The position numbers and the translations under genes were made by a program. Positions 35,568 to 42,514 of a DNA stretch of 42,514 bases are shown piece by piece (the stretch's first letter is position 1; each line of letters opens with the position of its first letter). Source of the stretch: CAVPDG01 sp963702535 (GTDB lineage Bacteria > Chloroflexota > Anaerolineae > Anaerolineales > UBA4823). The notes beneath the pieces are model-generated. The model did no database searches and was not told the DNA's origin. It was given only the letters and a program-made list of their open reading frames with translations. Location of the stretch: positions 1 through 42,514 of the forward strand of contig CAVPDG010000014.1 of the NCBI GenBank assembly GCA_963702535.1, read 5' to 3'.

Positions 35568-37277
35568 TTATTTCGCTTTGCCGCTGCGCTTGCGCAGCGT
35601 GATCACCAGCATGCCCAGCACCGCCGGCAGGGCGAGCCATGCCCAGTTGATGCTATCTTCTGCGCTAGCTTGCATGCTTACCAGGTCGATAGCAGTGGGC
35701 GAGAAGCATAAGAAGCCGGGAGTTACCCCTGGTACGCTGGCATATGTGGTGGTACCTGTAACGCCAGCTGCGCCAGCCGTAGCGCCGTAGGCGTCGTTAG
35801 ATACTGTCGTTGTGCCGTTGGCGCCGCCGGCGACAGAAGGCGTGACGCCGGTGGTCGTTGAGAGGTAAACCACGCCTCCCCCGCCGCCTCCGCCAGGTCC
35901 ATGCCGGGCGCCTGGGTAGGTGCTGCCGGCTGGCTCTGAGAGCCAGGCGTTGCCGCCGGTGCCACCACTGGCGGTAACGGTCAAACCGCTGATCGAATTG
36001 CCCGTATTCAAGACCATCAAGATGGAGCCGCCTGCGCCTGCACCGCCCGCGCTGTCGTTATCCACGTTCAGGGCGCTGGCGCCATTGGCAGTGAGCGTTC
36101 CGCTGCCGCTCATCTGGCGGGCGCGAATCAGGATTAATCCGCCACCTGCCCCGCCGCTGCTTGCCAGCCCGACGCCGGGCGTACCGGTGCCGTTGTTGGA
36201 GGTGCCGGCGCCGCCACCGCCACCCGGTGCCAGGCGCCCTGCGGCGCGCTCAGCAAATGCCACGCCTTGCCGCCCGCCGCGCGCCAGGTTGCTCGACCAG
36301 CTATTGCCACCCAGACCTCCAGCGCCGCCATTGCCGCCGCCCCCACCGCCGCTGTTCTGTTGGTTTGTCGATGGCTCGCCGTCCGTCCCGCCGCCGCCTG
36401 CCGTGCCAGGCGCGCCGCGGGCGTTGCTGCCGTTCGGATAGCCATCGTTCGGTTGACCCGTATCGAGCAGAGAGCCGCCGTAGTAAACATAACGCGGCGT
36501 TCCGGCGATTCCTTCGCCTTTGGCGCCGTTGGTATTGACCGTAGACAGCGTGACGTAGTCCGTGTTATCGCCCGCTCCGCCGGTTAGCTGGCGCCCGCCG
36601 CCGCCGCGGAAGCCCATACCGTTCACGTTGATGGCGTTCGTGTTGAAAACCAGCTCGTTGACCACCTCCAGCGCCAGCACGCCGCCCGTGGCGCCGTTCC
36701 AGGATTTTGCCGTGAGCGTCCCACCCAGGCTGGCGTTCAGGTAGGCGGGCACGCGGATCACCTGGAAGCGCCGCTGGCCTGCCGTGGTGCTTGCATCGGC
36801 GTTGGTATAAGCGTACAAAAGACCACCGCCCGTTCCCGCGCCGCGGATGGTAAGCGTTCCACCGCTGGAAAAGGTCACTGGGCTACGAGCGATCACGTAT
36901 TCGTAGCGCCCGCTGTTATTAGCATTGGTATAGCCGGAACCAGTGCGGTCATTTGCGCCGTAACGGTTCGAGTTGCGGCTATCGATACTGGCATCCTGCA
37001 TCTGCATTACGATCAGCAGATCTCCGACCCGGATATCCGCGCTGGCGCCGCGCCCGGCGCCGATGGATAGGGTTGTTGCTCCGGCGGTGGCATTGGCTGT
37101 TCCGGGGAAGTAGGAGTTGACAGTCCCGGAGAGCGAGGTGGCGCCTGGTGTGTAATTGGAGAAGCAGATCGTCTGAGATTGCGCTGGCGTAACCGGTATC
37201 ACGCAAAATGTGAGCGCCAGGCAAATGACCATTGCCCAGCGAATGATTGAATTGGAAAAATTATTCATCTCCTTCAA
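35568..37277 (-). CDS. Glycine-rich secreted surface protein with C-terminal membrane anchor
   Basis: 569 residues from TTG 37277, chosen because AGGAGG lies six bases upstream; the ATG at 37268 has the purine run directly against it. The signal peptide (IIRWAMVICLALTFCVIPVT, then PAQSQ) is followed by a beta-rich region (TLSIGAGRGASADIRVGDLL), then long glycine-rich loops such as GGGGGGNGGAGGLGG and APGGGGGAGTSNNG, and near the end a single hydrophobic helix NWAWLALPAVLGMLVITLRK with a basic tail. This looks like a cell-surface anchored repeat protein, analogous in style to glycine-rich adhesins. No LPxTG-like signal is present. A palindrome at 37343 may regulate it. Confidence 0.8.
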   Translation of the reverse strand: MKEMNNFSNSIIRWAMVICLALTFCVIPVTPAQSQTICFSNYTPGATSLSGTVNSYFPGTANATAGATTLSIGAGRGASADIRVGDLLIVMQMQDASIDSRNSNRYGANDRTGSGYTNANNSGRYEYVIARSPVTFSSGGTLTIRGAGTGGGLLYAYTNADASTTAGQRRFQVIRVPAYLNASLGGTLTAKSWNGATGGVLALEVVNELVFNTNAINVNGMGFRGGGGRQLTGGAGDNTDYVTLSTVNTNGAKGEGIAGTPRYVYYGGSLLDTGQPNDGYPNGSNARGAPGTAGGGGTDGEPSTNQQNSGGGGGGNGGAGGLGGNSWSSNLARGGRQGVAFAERAAGRLAPGGGGGAGTSNNGTGTPGVGLASSGGAGGGLILIRARQMSGSGTLTANGASALNVDNDSAGGAGAGGSILMVLNTGNSISGLTVTASGGTGGNAWLSEPAGSTYPGARHGPGGGGGGGVVYLSTTTGVTPSVAGGANGTTTVSNDAYGATAGAAGVTGTTTYASVPGVTPGFLCFSPTAIDLVSMQASAEDSINWAWLALPAVLGMLVITLRKRSGKAK

Positions 37278-37342
37278 GTCCCGCCTCCTGGTTAATACAA
37301 AATCAATTCTACTAACTGCAGAACCCTGCTGCCAGCGTGCGT

Positions 37343-37360
37343 GCTTGCAAATTTGCAAGC
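37343..37360 (-). promoter_or_regulatory. 18-bp perfect palindrome, possible operator of the glycine-rich gene
   Basis: GCTTGCAAATTTGCAAGC is a perfect palindrome 66 bp before the TTG start. Further TTGCAAG and TGCAAAT half-sites lie at 37375-37382 and 37429-37435, towards yebC. The spacing suits a helix-turn-helix repressor acting on one or both divergent genes. Confidence 0.5.
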
Positions 37361-37434
37361 CTGGGTTATTTGTAGGGTTGCAAGATGAGGGCCAATTTCC
37401 CCCTGGCTTGCCCTCAGCCTTAAGCGCCTGCAAA

Positions 37435-37443
37435 TGGTATAAT
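37435..37443 (+). promoter_or_regulatory. Extended -10 (TGG-TATAAT) for yebC-ruvC
   Basis: A consensus TATAAT with TG one base upstream, about 212 bp before ATG 37656; the -35 region (CAGCCT) is poor. The long leader contains the 95-bp palindromic repeat. Confidence 0.55.
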
Positions 37444-37529
37444 TCTCACATCTTAGCGCAGGCTTTGATAACGAGCAGGGACGATACTCAAGTTCTATCT
37501 CCCTACCTCTGGGAAATTACACGGTTCGG

Positions 37530-37624
37530 TGGGAATCGCCGTGGAAGAAGCCGGATTTTGGGGTGTGAAAGCGGAGTAGCCGCTTTCACACCCCAAAATC
37601 CGGACATCGCCACGGTAAAACCCA
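37530..37624. repeat. 95-bp palindromic repeat, second family, in the yebC leader
   Basis: Ends TGGGAATCGCCGTGG and CCACGGTAAAACCCA enclose perfect 24-bp inner arms (37551-37574 and 37580-37603) with an AGTAG loop. It is related to 40801-40870 and 15661-15684 by its outer ends. Confidence 0.82.
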
Positions 37625-37655
37625 ATCAGCCAAATAAACTTATTGGAGTGCATCT

Positions 37656-38411
37656 ATGTCTGGACATTCGCATTGGGCTACCATCCGGCGCAAGAAGGGC
37701 GCCGCGGACGCCAAGCGCGGGCAGGTCTTCACCCGCCTGGCACGCGAGATTGTGATTGCAGCGCGGGAAGGGGGCGGAGACCCTTCCTCGAATATGCGGC
37801 TGGCGCTGGCAGTTGAAAAAGCCCGGGCGCAAAACATGCCCAAGGATAACATCGAGCGCGCCATCAAGCGCGGCACCGGCGACCTGAAAGAGGGCAACGC
37901 CCTCGAAGAAGTGGCATACGAAGGCTACGCTCCCCACGGCGTCGCGCTGGTTATCGACGTCGTCACCGACAACCGCAACCGGGCTGTAGCTGAGATCCGC
38001 CACGTGCTCAACCGCTCGGGCGGCAGCATGGCGGAGGCTGGCTCCGTCGCCTGGCAGTTTACGCGCAAGGCGTACTTCACCATCCCCGCCGAGGGGCAAG
38101 ACAATGACGCCGTCTTCGAGCTGGCGGTGGAAGCCGGCGCGGATGATGTCAAGTTCTCGGATGATACCATCGAGATTATCGCCCCGATCGAAGCCTTCAA
38201 GGATGTCAGCGACGCACTGCACAAAGCCGGCATCGCCCCGGAGGACGCCGAGCTGCGCCCGCTGCCCAACAACGAGGTTGAGCTGGGCATGGATGAGACC
38301 TTGCAAGTGATCCGCATGGTGGAAGCCCTGGAAGACCTGGACGACGTGCAGGCGGTTTATTCCACGCTTTCGATCTCTGATGAGGTCATGGCGCACCTGG
38401 AGGCAGCCTGA
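37656..38411 (+). CDS. yebC: YebC/PmpR-family regulator
   Basis: 251 residues, the family's usual size. It begins MSGHSHWATIRRKKGAADAK and GQVFTRLAREIVIAAREGGG, both invariant; later GYAPHGVALVIDVVTDNRNR and TLSISDEVMAHLEAA. The three-domain YebC fold is linked to DNA binding as a transcription factor and, in recent work, to relief of ribosome stalling at proline-rich tracts. Next to ruvC, as in many bacteria. It is a clean intact frame. The ruvC start follows its stop by four bases. Confidence 0.95.
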   Translation: MSGHSHWATIRRKKGAADAKRGQVFTRLAREIVIAAREGGGDPSSNMRLALAVEKARAQNMPKDNIERAIKRGTGDLKEGNALEEVAYEGYAPHGVALVIDVVTDNRNRAVAEIRHVLNRSGGSMAEAGSVAWQFTRKAYFTIPAEGQDNDAVFELAVEAGADDVKFSDDTIEIIAPIEAFKDVSDALHKAGIAPEDAELRPLPNNEVELGMDETLQVIRMVEALEDLDDVQAVYSTLSISDEVMAHLEAA

Positions 38412-38415
38412 TACC

Positions 38416-38913
38416 GTGCTGGTGATTGGCATCGATCCCGGCGTAGCTACCACCGGCTACGGTCTGGTGCAGGAAGCCCAGGATGGCAGCCTGGAGATGG
38501 TAGCTTGCGGTGTAATCGAAACACCTGCAGGGATGCCTCTTCCGGAGCGCTTGTTGCTCCTGCACTCGAAATTGAACGAACTGTTGCTTCTCCACCACCC
38601 GGACAGCGGGGCAGTGGAGAAGCTGTTTTTTCAGCGCAATGTGCGCACCGCCATGACGGTGGGTCAGGGGCGCGGCGTCGTCCTGCTGGCGTTGGCGCAG
38701 GCGGGCTTGCCGGTAGCCGAGTACACCCCGCTGGAGGTCAAGCAGGCGGTGGTGGGTTACGGCGGGGCGGATAAGAACCAGGTGCAGCAGATGGTGCGGG
38801 CGTTGTTGGGCTTAGACGATATCCCGCGTCCCGACGATGCCGCCGATGCACTTGCCGTAGCCATCTGCCACACCCACTCCCGGCGTTTCAATGCATTTCT
38901 TACAGAAGAATAA
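38416..38913 (+). CDS. ruvC: Holliday-junction endonuclease RuvC
   Basis: 165 residues from GTG 38416. The catalytic acids of the RNase-H fold are present: D7 in LVIGIDPG, E68 in VEKLFFQRN, and D141/D144 in RPDDAADALAVAICH. Flanking motifs TGYGLV and MTVGQGRGVVLLAL match the family. RuvC cuts Holliday junctions with RuvAB; ruvA and ruvB are not in the window, and the next gene is on the other strand. GGAGG at 38399-38403 serves the start. Operon with yebC. Confidence 0.94.
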   Translation: MLVIGIDPGVATTGYGLVQEAQDGSLEMVACGVIETPAGMPLPERLLLLHSKLNELLLLHHPDSGAVEKLFFQRNVRTAMTVGQGRGVVLLALAQAGLPVAEYTPLEVKQAVVGYGGADKNQVQQMVRALLGLDDIPRPDDAADALAVAICHTHSRRFNAFLTEE

Positions 38914-39019
38914 GTTGAAGCACCCAGCGACAATACTGCTGGCTTCTGCCTCTCCTGAACTGGAGTGCATACCGCCTTAACGGTTACGAGAGCGCCAGAT
39001 GTCCGAGTTCGTAAGTGAT

Positions 39020-40744
39020 TTATTCTCGCCGGTGGAGCGAATCCATCACGCTCTGCGGTAGCTCGCTGACCTTGTAGATGCTGGCGTAGCGCAGCCCGTT
39101 GAGCATGACAACATGCTCGGGAGGAATACTATTCAGGGCTTCTAACATTTTTATTCCGAGGTTGAGCGGTCTTTGCTGGATATCGTAAATCACCAGGTAA
39201 TCCGAGTTTTGCACCCATTTGGCGCTGCGATCGTTCAGGTAATTCTTGCTCTGGTACATCAGCGGATAAGTCTTGCCAGGGAAATAATACGAAAATGGTC
39301 CTACGCCCAGGTGCGACGATACAGTCAGTTCTTTGGCGTTAGGTTTTGCCCCCAGATAGGCGGCTGCCAGATCCAGCCCTTCCCCATATCCTACGGTCGT
39401 GTCTTCCATATCCGGTTTCAGTACCTGCGCCAACGGATTGACATATGTATAATAATAGGGATAGTCAGGAAGAACGCTGCTGACTTGCAATATTACAAGC
39501 GCGATCAAGATTACTGCCTGTACGCTTTTTTTGACGAAGAACACGGATTTTTCACCCAGCCAGCTAACCCCCCATACCCAACCGATGGCAGCAATAACCT
39601 CCAGGGATACAAAGGCGAACATAATATAATGCAGGGAATTCCATCCACGGGCGATCCCAAATACCAGGATATACAGGGCTGTAAGCAGGAAGAGATAGAA
39701 GATGATCTGCTTTGTATTGCGACCCATCGGAGCAATTTTGCGGGCTGTAACCCCAATTAGCGCTAGACATACGCCGACCCATAAGATGGGTGTTGTCTTA
39801 TAAAGGATTGAGATCAGATATTCGCCGATCCCAATCACATCCAGGCTGAAATTTGTTGGATTGATCTCCTTCGCTACCTGCAAGCGTTGGCCCTGGAAGG
39901 CATAACTGACAGCATTTCCATATACCCCAAAAAGCATTTTTCCAGGCGCTACCCACATCCCCGGCCATAGCAAAAAATAAACGAGGGTAAGCCCAACTAA
40001 CCAGATCAGGTATTGTTTAATGGCTCTCCAAACTAGGTTCTTGCGTATCCTGTTATCTTTCCAGGAATAAGTAACATTAACCAGGAACATCAGACCCGCA
40101 AGGGGGAGCAGTAAGATCGTAGGAGATTTGGTCAGGAGCGCTAAGCCAGTAGCAGCAGATGAGATGAGCAGGTACCGGTATTTCTCTCCCTGGTTAAGGA
40201 ATGCCAGCAGCGATAACACCGCAACAAGCACAAAGGCGGCTGCCATTCCTTCGTGGGTAAGTAAGCGAGATTTACCCAGGTAAAACGGATCAAAACTTAC
40301 CAGTAAAATAGCTACCAGGGCGGTTCTTGTGTCCAGGAGTTTGCGCAATAAGAAAAATGCAAGCAACAAGGTCGCGCTGATAATAGCCACGTTGATCATC
40401 CGGCTGCGGTAAAGCACAACTGATAAAGATTTCTTGTAAGCTGCGTATATATTATCCAATACCCAAAACTTTTCGATATACCCGTGCTTTATATGGATGT
40501 AGCCGGGAAAATAGGATAATATTCCGGCGGTGATCACCCACATGGTTGTAATAGCTGGATGATACTCATAGGCGGTCTGATCGAACTGTCCCTTATCGAT
40601 TGCGTGTAAAAAATTGTGAGAGAAAATCAACCAGGCTGGCTCGTCGCCGGTAGTAAATTTCTCGATACCCACTAGCCGGGGCGCTAGTATAGCCGCTGCT
40701 AGTGTCACAAAAATAAGGATTGAATAGAGCACTTTTCTGGACAT
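39020..40744 (-). CDS. GT39-type mannosyltransferase-like membrane protein
   Basis: 574 residues with about twelve helices. The first loop has the DE pair of protein O-mannosyltransferases and related GT-C enzymes at residues 34-35 (TTGDEPAWL), followed by HPAITTMWVITAGILSYFPG and SRLLTHEGMAAAFVLV. The soluble C-terminal tail contains DYPYYYTYVNPLAQVLKPDM and VGYGEGLDLAAAYLGAKPN. It shares about half its residues in these segments with the divergent neighbour at 40977, so they are paralogs. It likely transfers a sugar from a polyprenyl-phosphate donor to an exported protein or lipid. The TG-T-TATAAT promoter allows an almost leaderless message. Confidence 0.82.
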   Translation of the reverse strand: MSRKVLYSILIFVTLAAAILAPRLVGIEKFTTGDEPAWLIFSHNFLHAIDKGQFDQTAYEYHPAITTMWVITAGILSYFPGYIHIKHGYIEKFWVLDNIYAAYKKSLSVVLYRSRMINVAIISATLLLAFFLLRKLLDTRTALVAILLVSFDPFYLGKSRLLTHEGMAAAFVLVAVLSLLAFLNQGEKYRYLLISSAATGLALLTKSPTILLLPLAGLMFLVNVTYSWKDNRIRKNLVWRAIKQYLIWLVGLTLVYFLLWPGMWVAPGKMLFGVYGNAVSYAFQGQRLQVAKEINPTNFSLDVIGIGEYLISILYKTTPILWVGVCLALIGVTARKIAPMGRNTKQIIFYLFLLTALYILVFGIARGWNSLHYIMFAFVSLEVIAAIGWVWGVSWLGEKSVFFVKKSVQAVILIALVILQVSSVLPDYPYYYTYVNPLAQVLKPDMEDTTVGYGEGLDLAAAYLGAKPNAKELTVSSHLGVGPFSYYFPGKTYPLMYQSKNYLNDRSAKWVQNSDYLVIYDIQQRPLNLGIKMLEALNSIPPEHVVMLNGLRYASIYKVSELPQSVMDSLHRRE

Positions 40745-40752
40745 GAGTTTCG

Positions 40753-40761
40753 ATTATAACA
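40753..40761 (-). promoter_or_regulatory. Extended -10 (TGT-TATAAT) of the minus-strand mannosyltransferase
   Basis: The minus strand reads TGTTATAAT nine bases before ATG 40744. Transcription from about 40746 would leave a leader of two or so bases, so the message would be leaderless. Confidence 0.6.
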
Positions 40762-40800
40762 TTGAAGGATCGCCGTAATATCATCGCCGATGCGGGTCAC

Positions 40801-40870
40801 TGGGATTTACCGTGATGATTTCCCTATTTAGGGGTGTCCCCCAAAATATCGGTACTTCCACGGGATTCCC
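40801..40870. repeat. Palindromic repeat of the second family between divergent paralogs
   Basis: Ends TGGGATTTACCGTGATG and ACTTCCACGGGATTCCC, with an inner GGGGTGT/CCCCC stem. It is a shorter (about 70 bp), diverged relative of the copies at 37530 and 15661. Confidence 0.75.
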
Positions 40871-40945
40871 AAAGAGCCGCCGATGTTGAGAAGCACAGCT
40901 AACCGGGTTGAATATCCCTCTGAGGCAATGTTTCTCTCTCGCCAA

Positions 40946-40954
40946 TGATATAAT
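40946..40954 (+). promoter_or_regulatory. Extended -10 (TGA-TATAAT) of the plus-strand mannosyltransferase
   Basis: TGATATAAT 22 bp before ATG 40977; a start near 40961 gives a short leader of about 16 nt with no Shine-Dalgarno. Confidence 0.6.
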
Positions 40955-40976
40955 TCGGCCGAGAAATTACCTGCTC

Positions 40977-42514
40977 ATGGATCATCGCAAACAAGTCATC
41001 CATCTGGCTCTCATCTCGCTTGGGATCTTTATATTTCTCCTGGTCACCCAGCTGATCGGATTGGGCAAATTTGTGACCGTGGACGAACCTGCCTGGCTAC
41101 TTTTTGCGTCCAATTTCTTTATTGCTTTGAGTAAGGGGCAGTTAGAGAAGACGGCGATCGATTATGGCATGACGACGCTGTGGATCCTCACGCTGGCATT
41201 CCTATCCTACTTTCCTGGCTATCGTGTGTTGGGAAGATATACCGACAAGTACTGGCGCATGGACGAGCTGCTCCATAAATATCACAAGCTGCCTATGACG
41301 CTGCTTGTACGCGGTCGTGTGATTTCAATCGTGTTGATTTCTGGTTTCCTTATCGTCACATTCCTGCTGTTAAATATATTGGCAGGGTTGCTCACTGCCC
41401 TGGTGGTAATCCTTATGATTGCGCTTGATCCTTTCTTCCTGGGGCATTCACGGTTACTAAACCATGAAGGTTTGATGGCAGCCGCGATCCTGATCGCCAT
41501 CTTTGCTTTATTGGTCTATCTATACAAACACCGTCAAGCACGTTACCTGATCCTCTCCGGGGCAGCTACCGGGATAGCTTTGCTAGCCAAGGTTCCAGCG
41601 ATTGTGCTCTTCCCCCTCGTAGGACTGATATTTCTTGTTAATCTTGTGGAAGAGTGGAAAATCAACTCACAGCATAAGAGGCTGTTGCTTCGATATGTCG
41701 GCGGGTACGGGCTGTGGATGCTGGTTGTTGCCTGTATATACATCTTACTCTGGCCGGGGATATGGGTGGATCCGGGCGCGATGCTGTATGAAGTTTTTGG
41801 TAATGCTCTGAGTAATGCCCTTCAAGGAGGCCGGCTGGCATCGACTCAATCGCTGCACCCAGAATCATTTGCTCTGGAGAGCAGCGGGATCGTGCACTAT
41901 ACAAAGGTGGTTATCCTAAAAACCACACCGGTAGTATGGTTTGGATGCATCCTGGCGATTATTGGCTTTTGGATGAGGAAAAGATCACCGATGCCACCCG
42001 TATGTAAACGGATCGTGGCTTATTTCGGATTGTTGGCCGTTCTATTTGTGCTCATGTTTGGTATGGCGCAGGGGCGCAATCACAACCACTACGTGCTAAC
42101 CTCCTTTGTCGCGTTGGACGTGATCGCCGGGATTGGCCTAACTTGGGGATACGGATGGCTATCGGATAGTGTACCTGTTTTCCGGAAGCGCTGGGCAGCT
42201 GCTGCCCTCTTCGTTGCTATTTTGGGGCTGCACGTCAGCGGAGGGCTACGCCAGTACCCGTATTACTACACTTACACCAATCCCCTGGCGCAGGTCTTGA
42301 TGCCCGGCTACCAGGATCCGGACGCCGGTTACGGTGAGGGGCTGGAGCTGGCAGGCGCATATTTGGCAGCCAAGCCTGGCGCTGACGATACGAAAGCGAT
42401 GTCCTGGTACGCCGCCGGACCTTTCTCCTATTACTTCCCCGGCATGACATATAATCTGTTGATCAACGAAGATGTAGACAAAACGTATGTCCGGCGCATG
42501 AAGCTCTCCGATTA
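40977..42514 (+). CDS. GT39-type mannosyltransferase-like protein, paralog (C-terminus cut by window)
   Basis: The frame is open from ATG 40977 to the window end, 512 codons without a stop. It starts MDHRKQVIHLALISLGIFIF, has the DE pair in FVTVDEPAWLLFASN (residues 36-37), ALDPFFLGHSRLLNHEGLMA, then YPYYYTYTNPLAQVLMPGY and AGYGEGLELAGAYLAAKPG, matching the divergent gene segment by segment. It is interrupted 3' by the window boundary, near residue 513 of an expected 570-580. Duplication followed by inversion is the likely origin of the pair. Function as for its paralog. Confidence 0.82.
   Translation, partial: MDHRKQVIHLALISLGIFIFLLVTQLIGLGKFVTVDEPAWLLFASNFFIALSKGQLEKTAIDYGMTTLWILTLAFLSYFPGYRVLGRYTDKYWRMDELLHKYHKLPMTLLVRGRVISIVLISGFLIVTFLLLNILAGLLTALVVILMIALDPFFLGHSRLLNHEGLMAAAILIAIFALLVYLYKHRQARYLILSGAATGIALLAKVPAIVLFPLVGLIFLVNLVEEWKINSQHKRLLLRYVGGYGLWMLVVACIYILLWPGIWVDPGAMLYEVFGNALSNALQGGRLASTQSLHPESFALESSGIVHYTKVVILKTTPVVWFGCILAIIGFWMRKRSPMPPVCKRIVAYFGLLAVLFVLMFGMAQGRNHNHYVLTSFVALDVIAGIGLTWGYGWLSDSVPVFRKRWAAAALFVAILGLHVSGGLRQYPYYYTYTNPLAQVLMPGYQDPDAGYGEGLELAGAYLAAKPGADDTKAMSWYAAGPFSYYFPGMTYNLLINEDVDKTYVRRMKLSD

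Noticed and set aside
35568..35640. Sortase signal at the C-terminus of the glycine-rich protein
   Set aside because: There is a hydrophobic helix and basic tail but no LPxTG-like pentapeptide before it.

Overview
The window looks like a stretch of a Chloroflexota chromosome, most likely class Anaerolineae. The lineage call is inference. It rests on GC-rich coding, many short palindromic and heptamer-type repeats placed between and inside genes, an actinobacterial-type myo-inositol-phosphate synthase, propeller receptors fused to P-loop ATPases, and lipoprotein/membrane families typical of that group. No phage, plasmid, CRISPR or rRNA is visible. One tRNA gene, tRNA-Pro(CGG), is present.

Layout. 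1-4.0 kb (minus): two related P-loop ATPases; the upstream one is attached through a frameshift to a secreted beta-propeller/transmembrane sensor. 4.0-7.3 kb: a LysM protein and a 944-residue membrane GT-C-like protein with three repeat insertions in its reading frame. 7.3-10.6 kb (minus): a 99-bp palindromic element, tRNA-Pro with terminator, a zinc-ribbon/L7-L12-like/TM/NHL protein and a soluble GAF histidine kinase. 10.7-15.6 kb (plus): inositol-phosphate synthase, zinc alcohol dehydrogenase, a YefM/YoeB-like toxin-antitoxin module with a clear TGTACA operator, and small enzymes. 15.9-22.5 kb (plus): a dipeptide ABC transporter (binding protein, two permeases, two ATPases) with an embedded M55 D-aminopeptidase, the arrangement expected for uptake and cleavage of D-amino-acid dipeptides. 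22.6-27.6 kb: threonine dehydratase, PerM-like permease, methyltransferase and small membrane proteins. 27.6-29.3 kb: an AT-richer patch with two hypothetical membrane genes. 29.3-32.7 kb: acetyltransferase, flavodoxin, MOSC, DUF1801 and TMEM175-like genes. 32.8-35.0 kb (minus): a C69 peptidase and a choline-kinase-like phosphotransferase. 35.3-38.9 kb: a hypothetical protein, a glycine-rich surface protein (minus), then yebC-ruvC. 39.0-42.5 kb: two divergent paralogous GT39-type mannosyltransferases, the second cut by the window end.

Two window-wide signals stand out. First, between about 9 and 33 kb more than two dozen single-base frameshifts break otherwise conserved genes, often at short homopolymers; indel errors in the assembly explain this better than mass pseudogenisation. 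I therefore give composite coordinates for broken genes. Second, at least eight upstream regions carry an extended -10 of the form TGN-TAWAMT with no good -35 box in most cases, which suggests a shared promoter grammar.

The best candidates for new biology are the propeller-TM-ATPase receptor pair, the zinc-ribbon/L7-L12-like/NHL membrane protein, and two families of short palindromic elements. One copy of the 99-bp family has a clean 6-bp target-site duplication.
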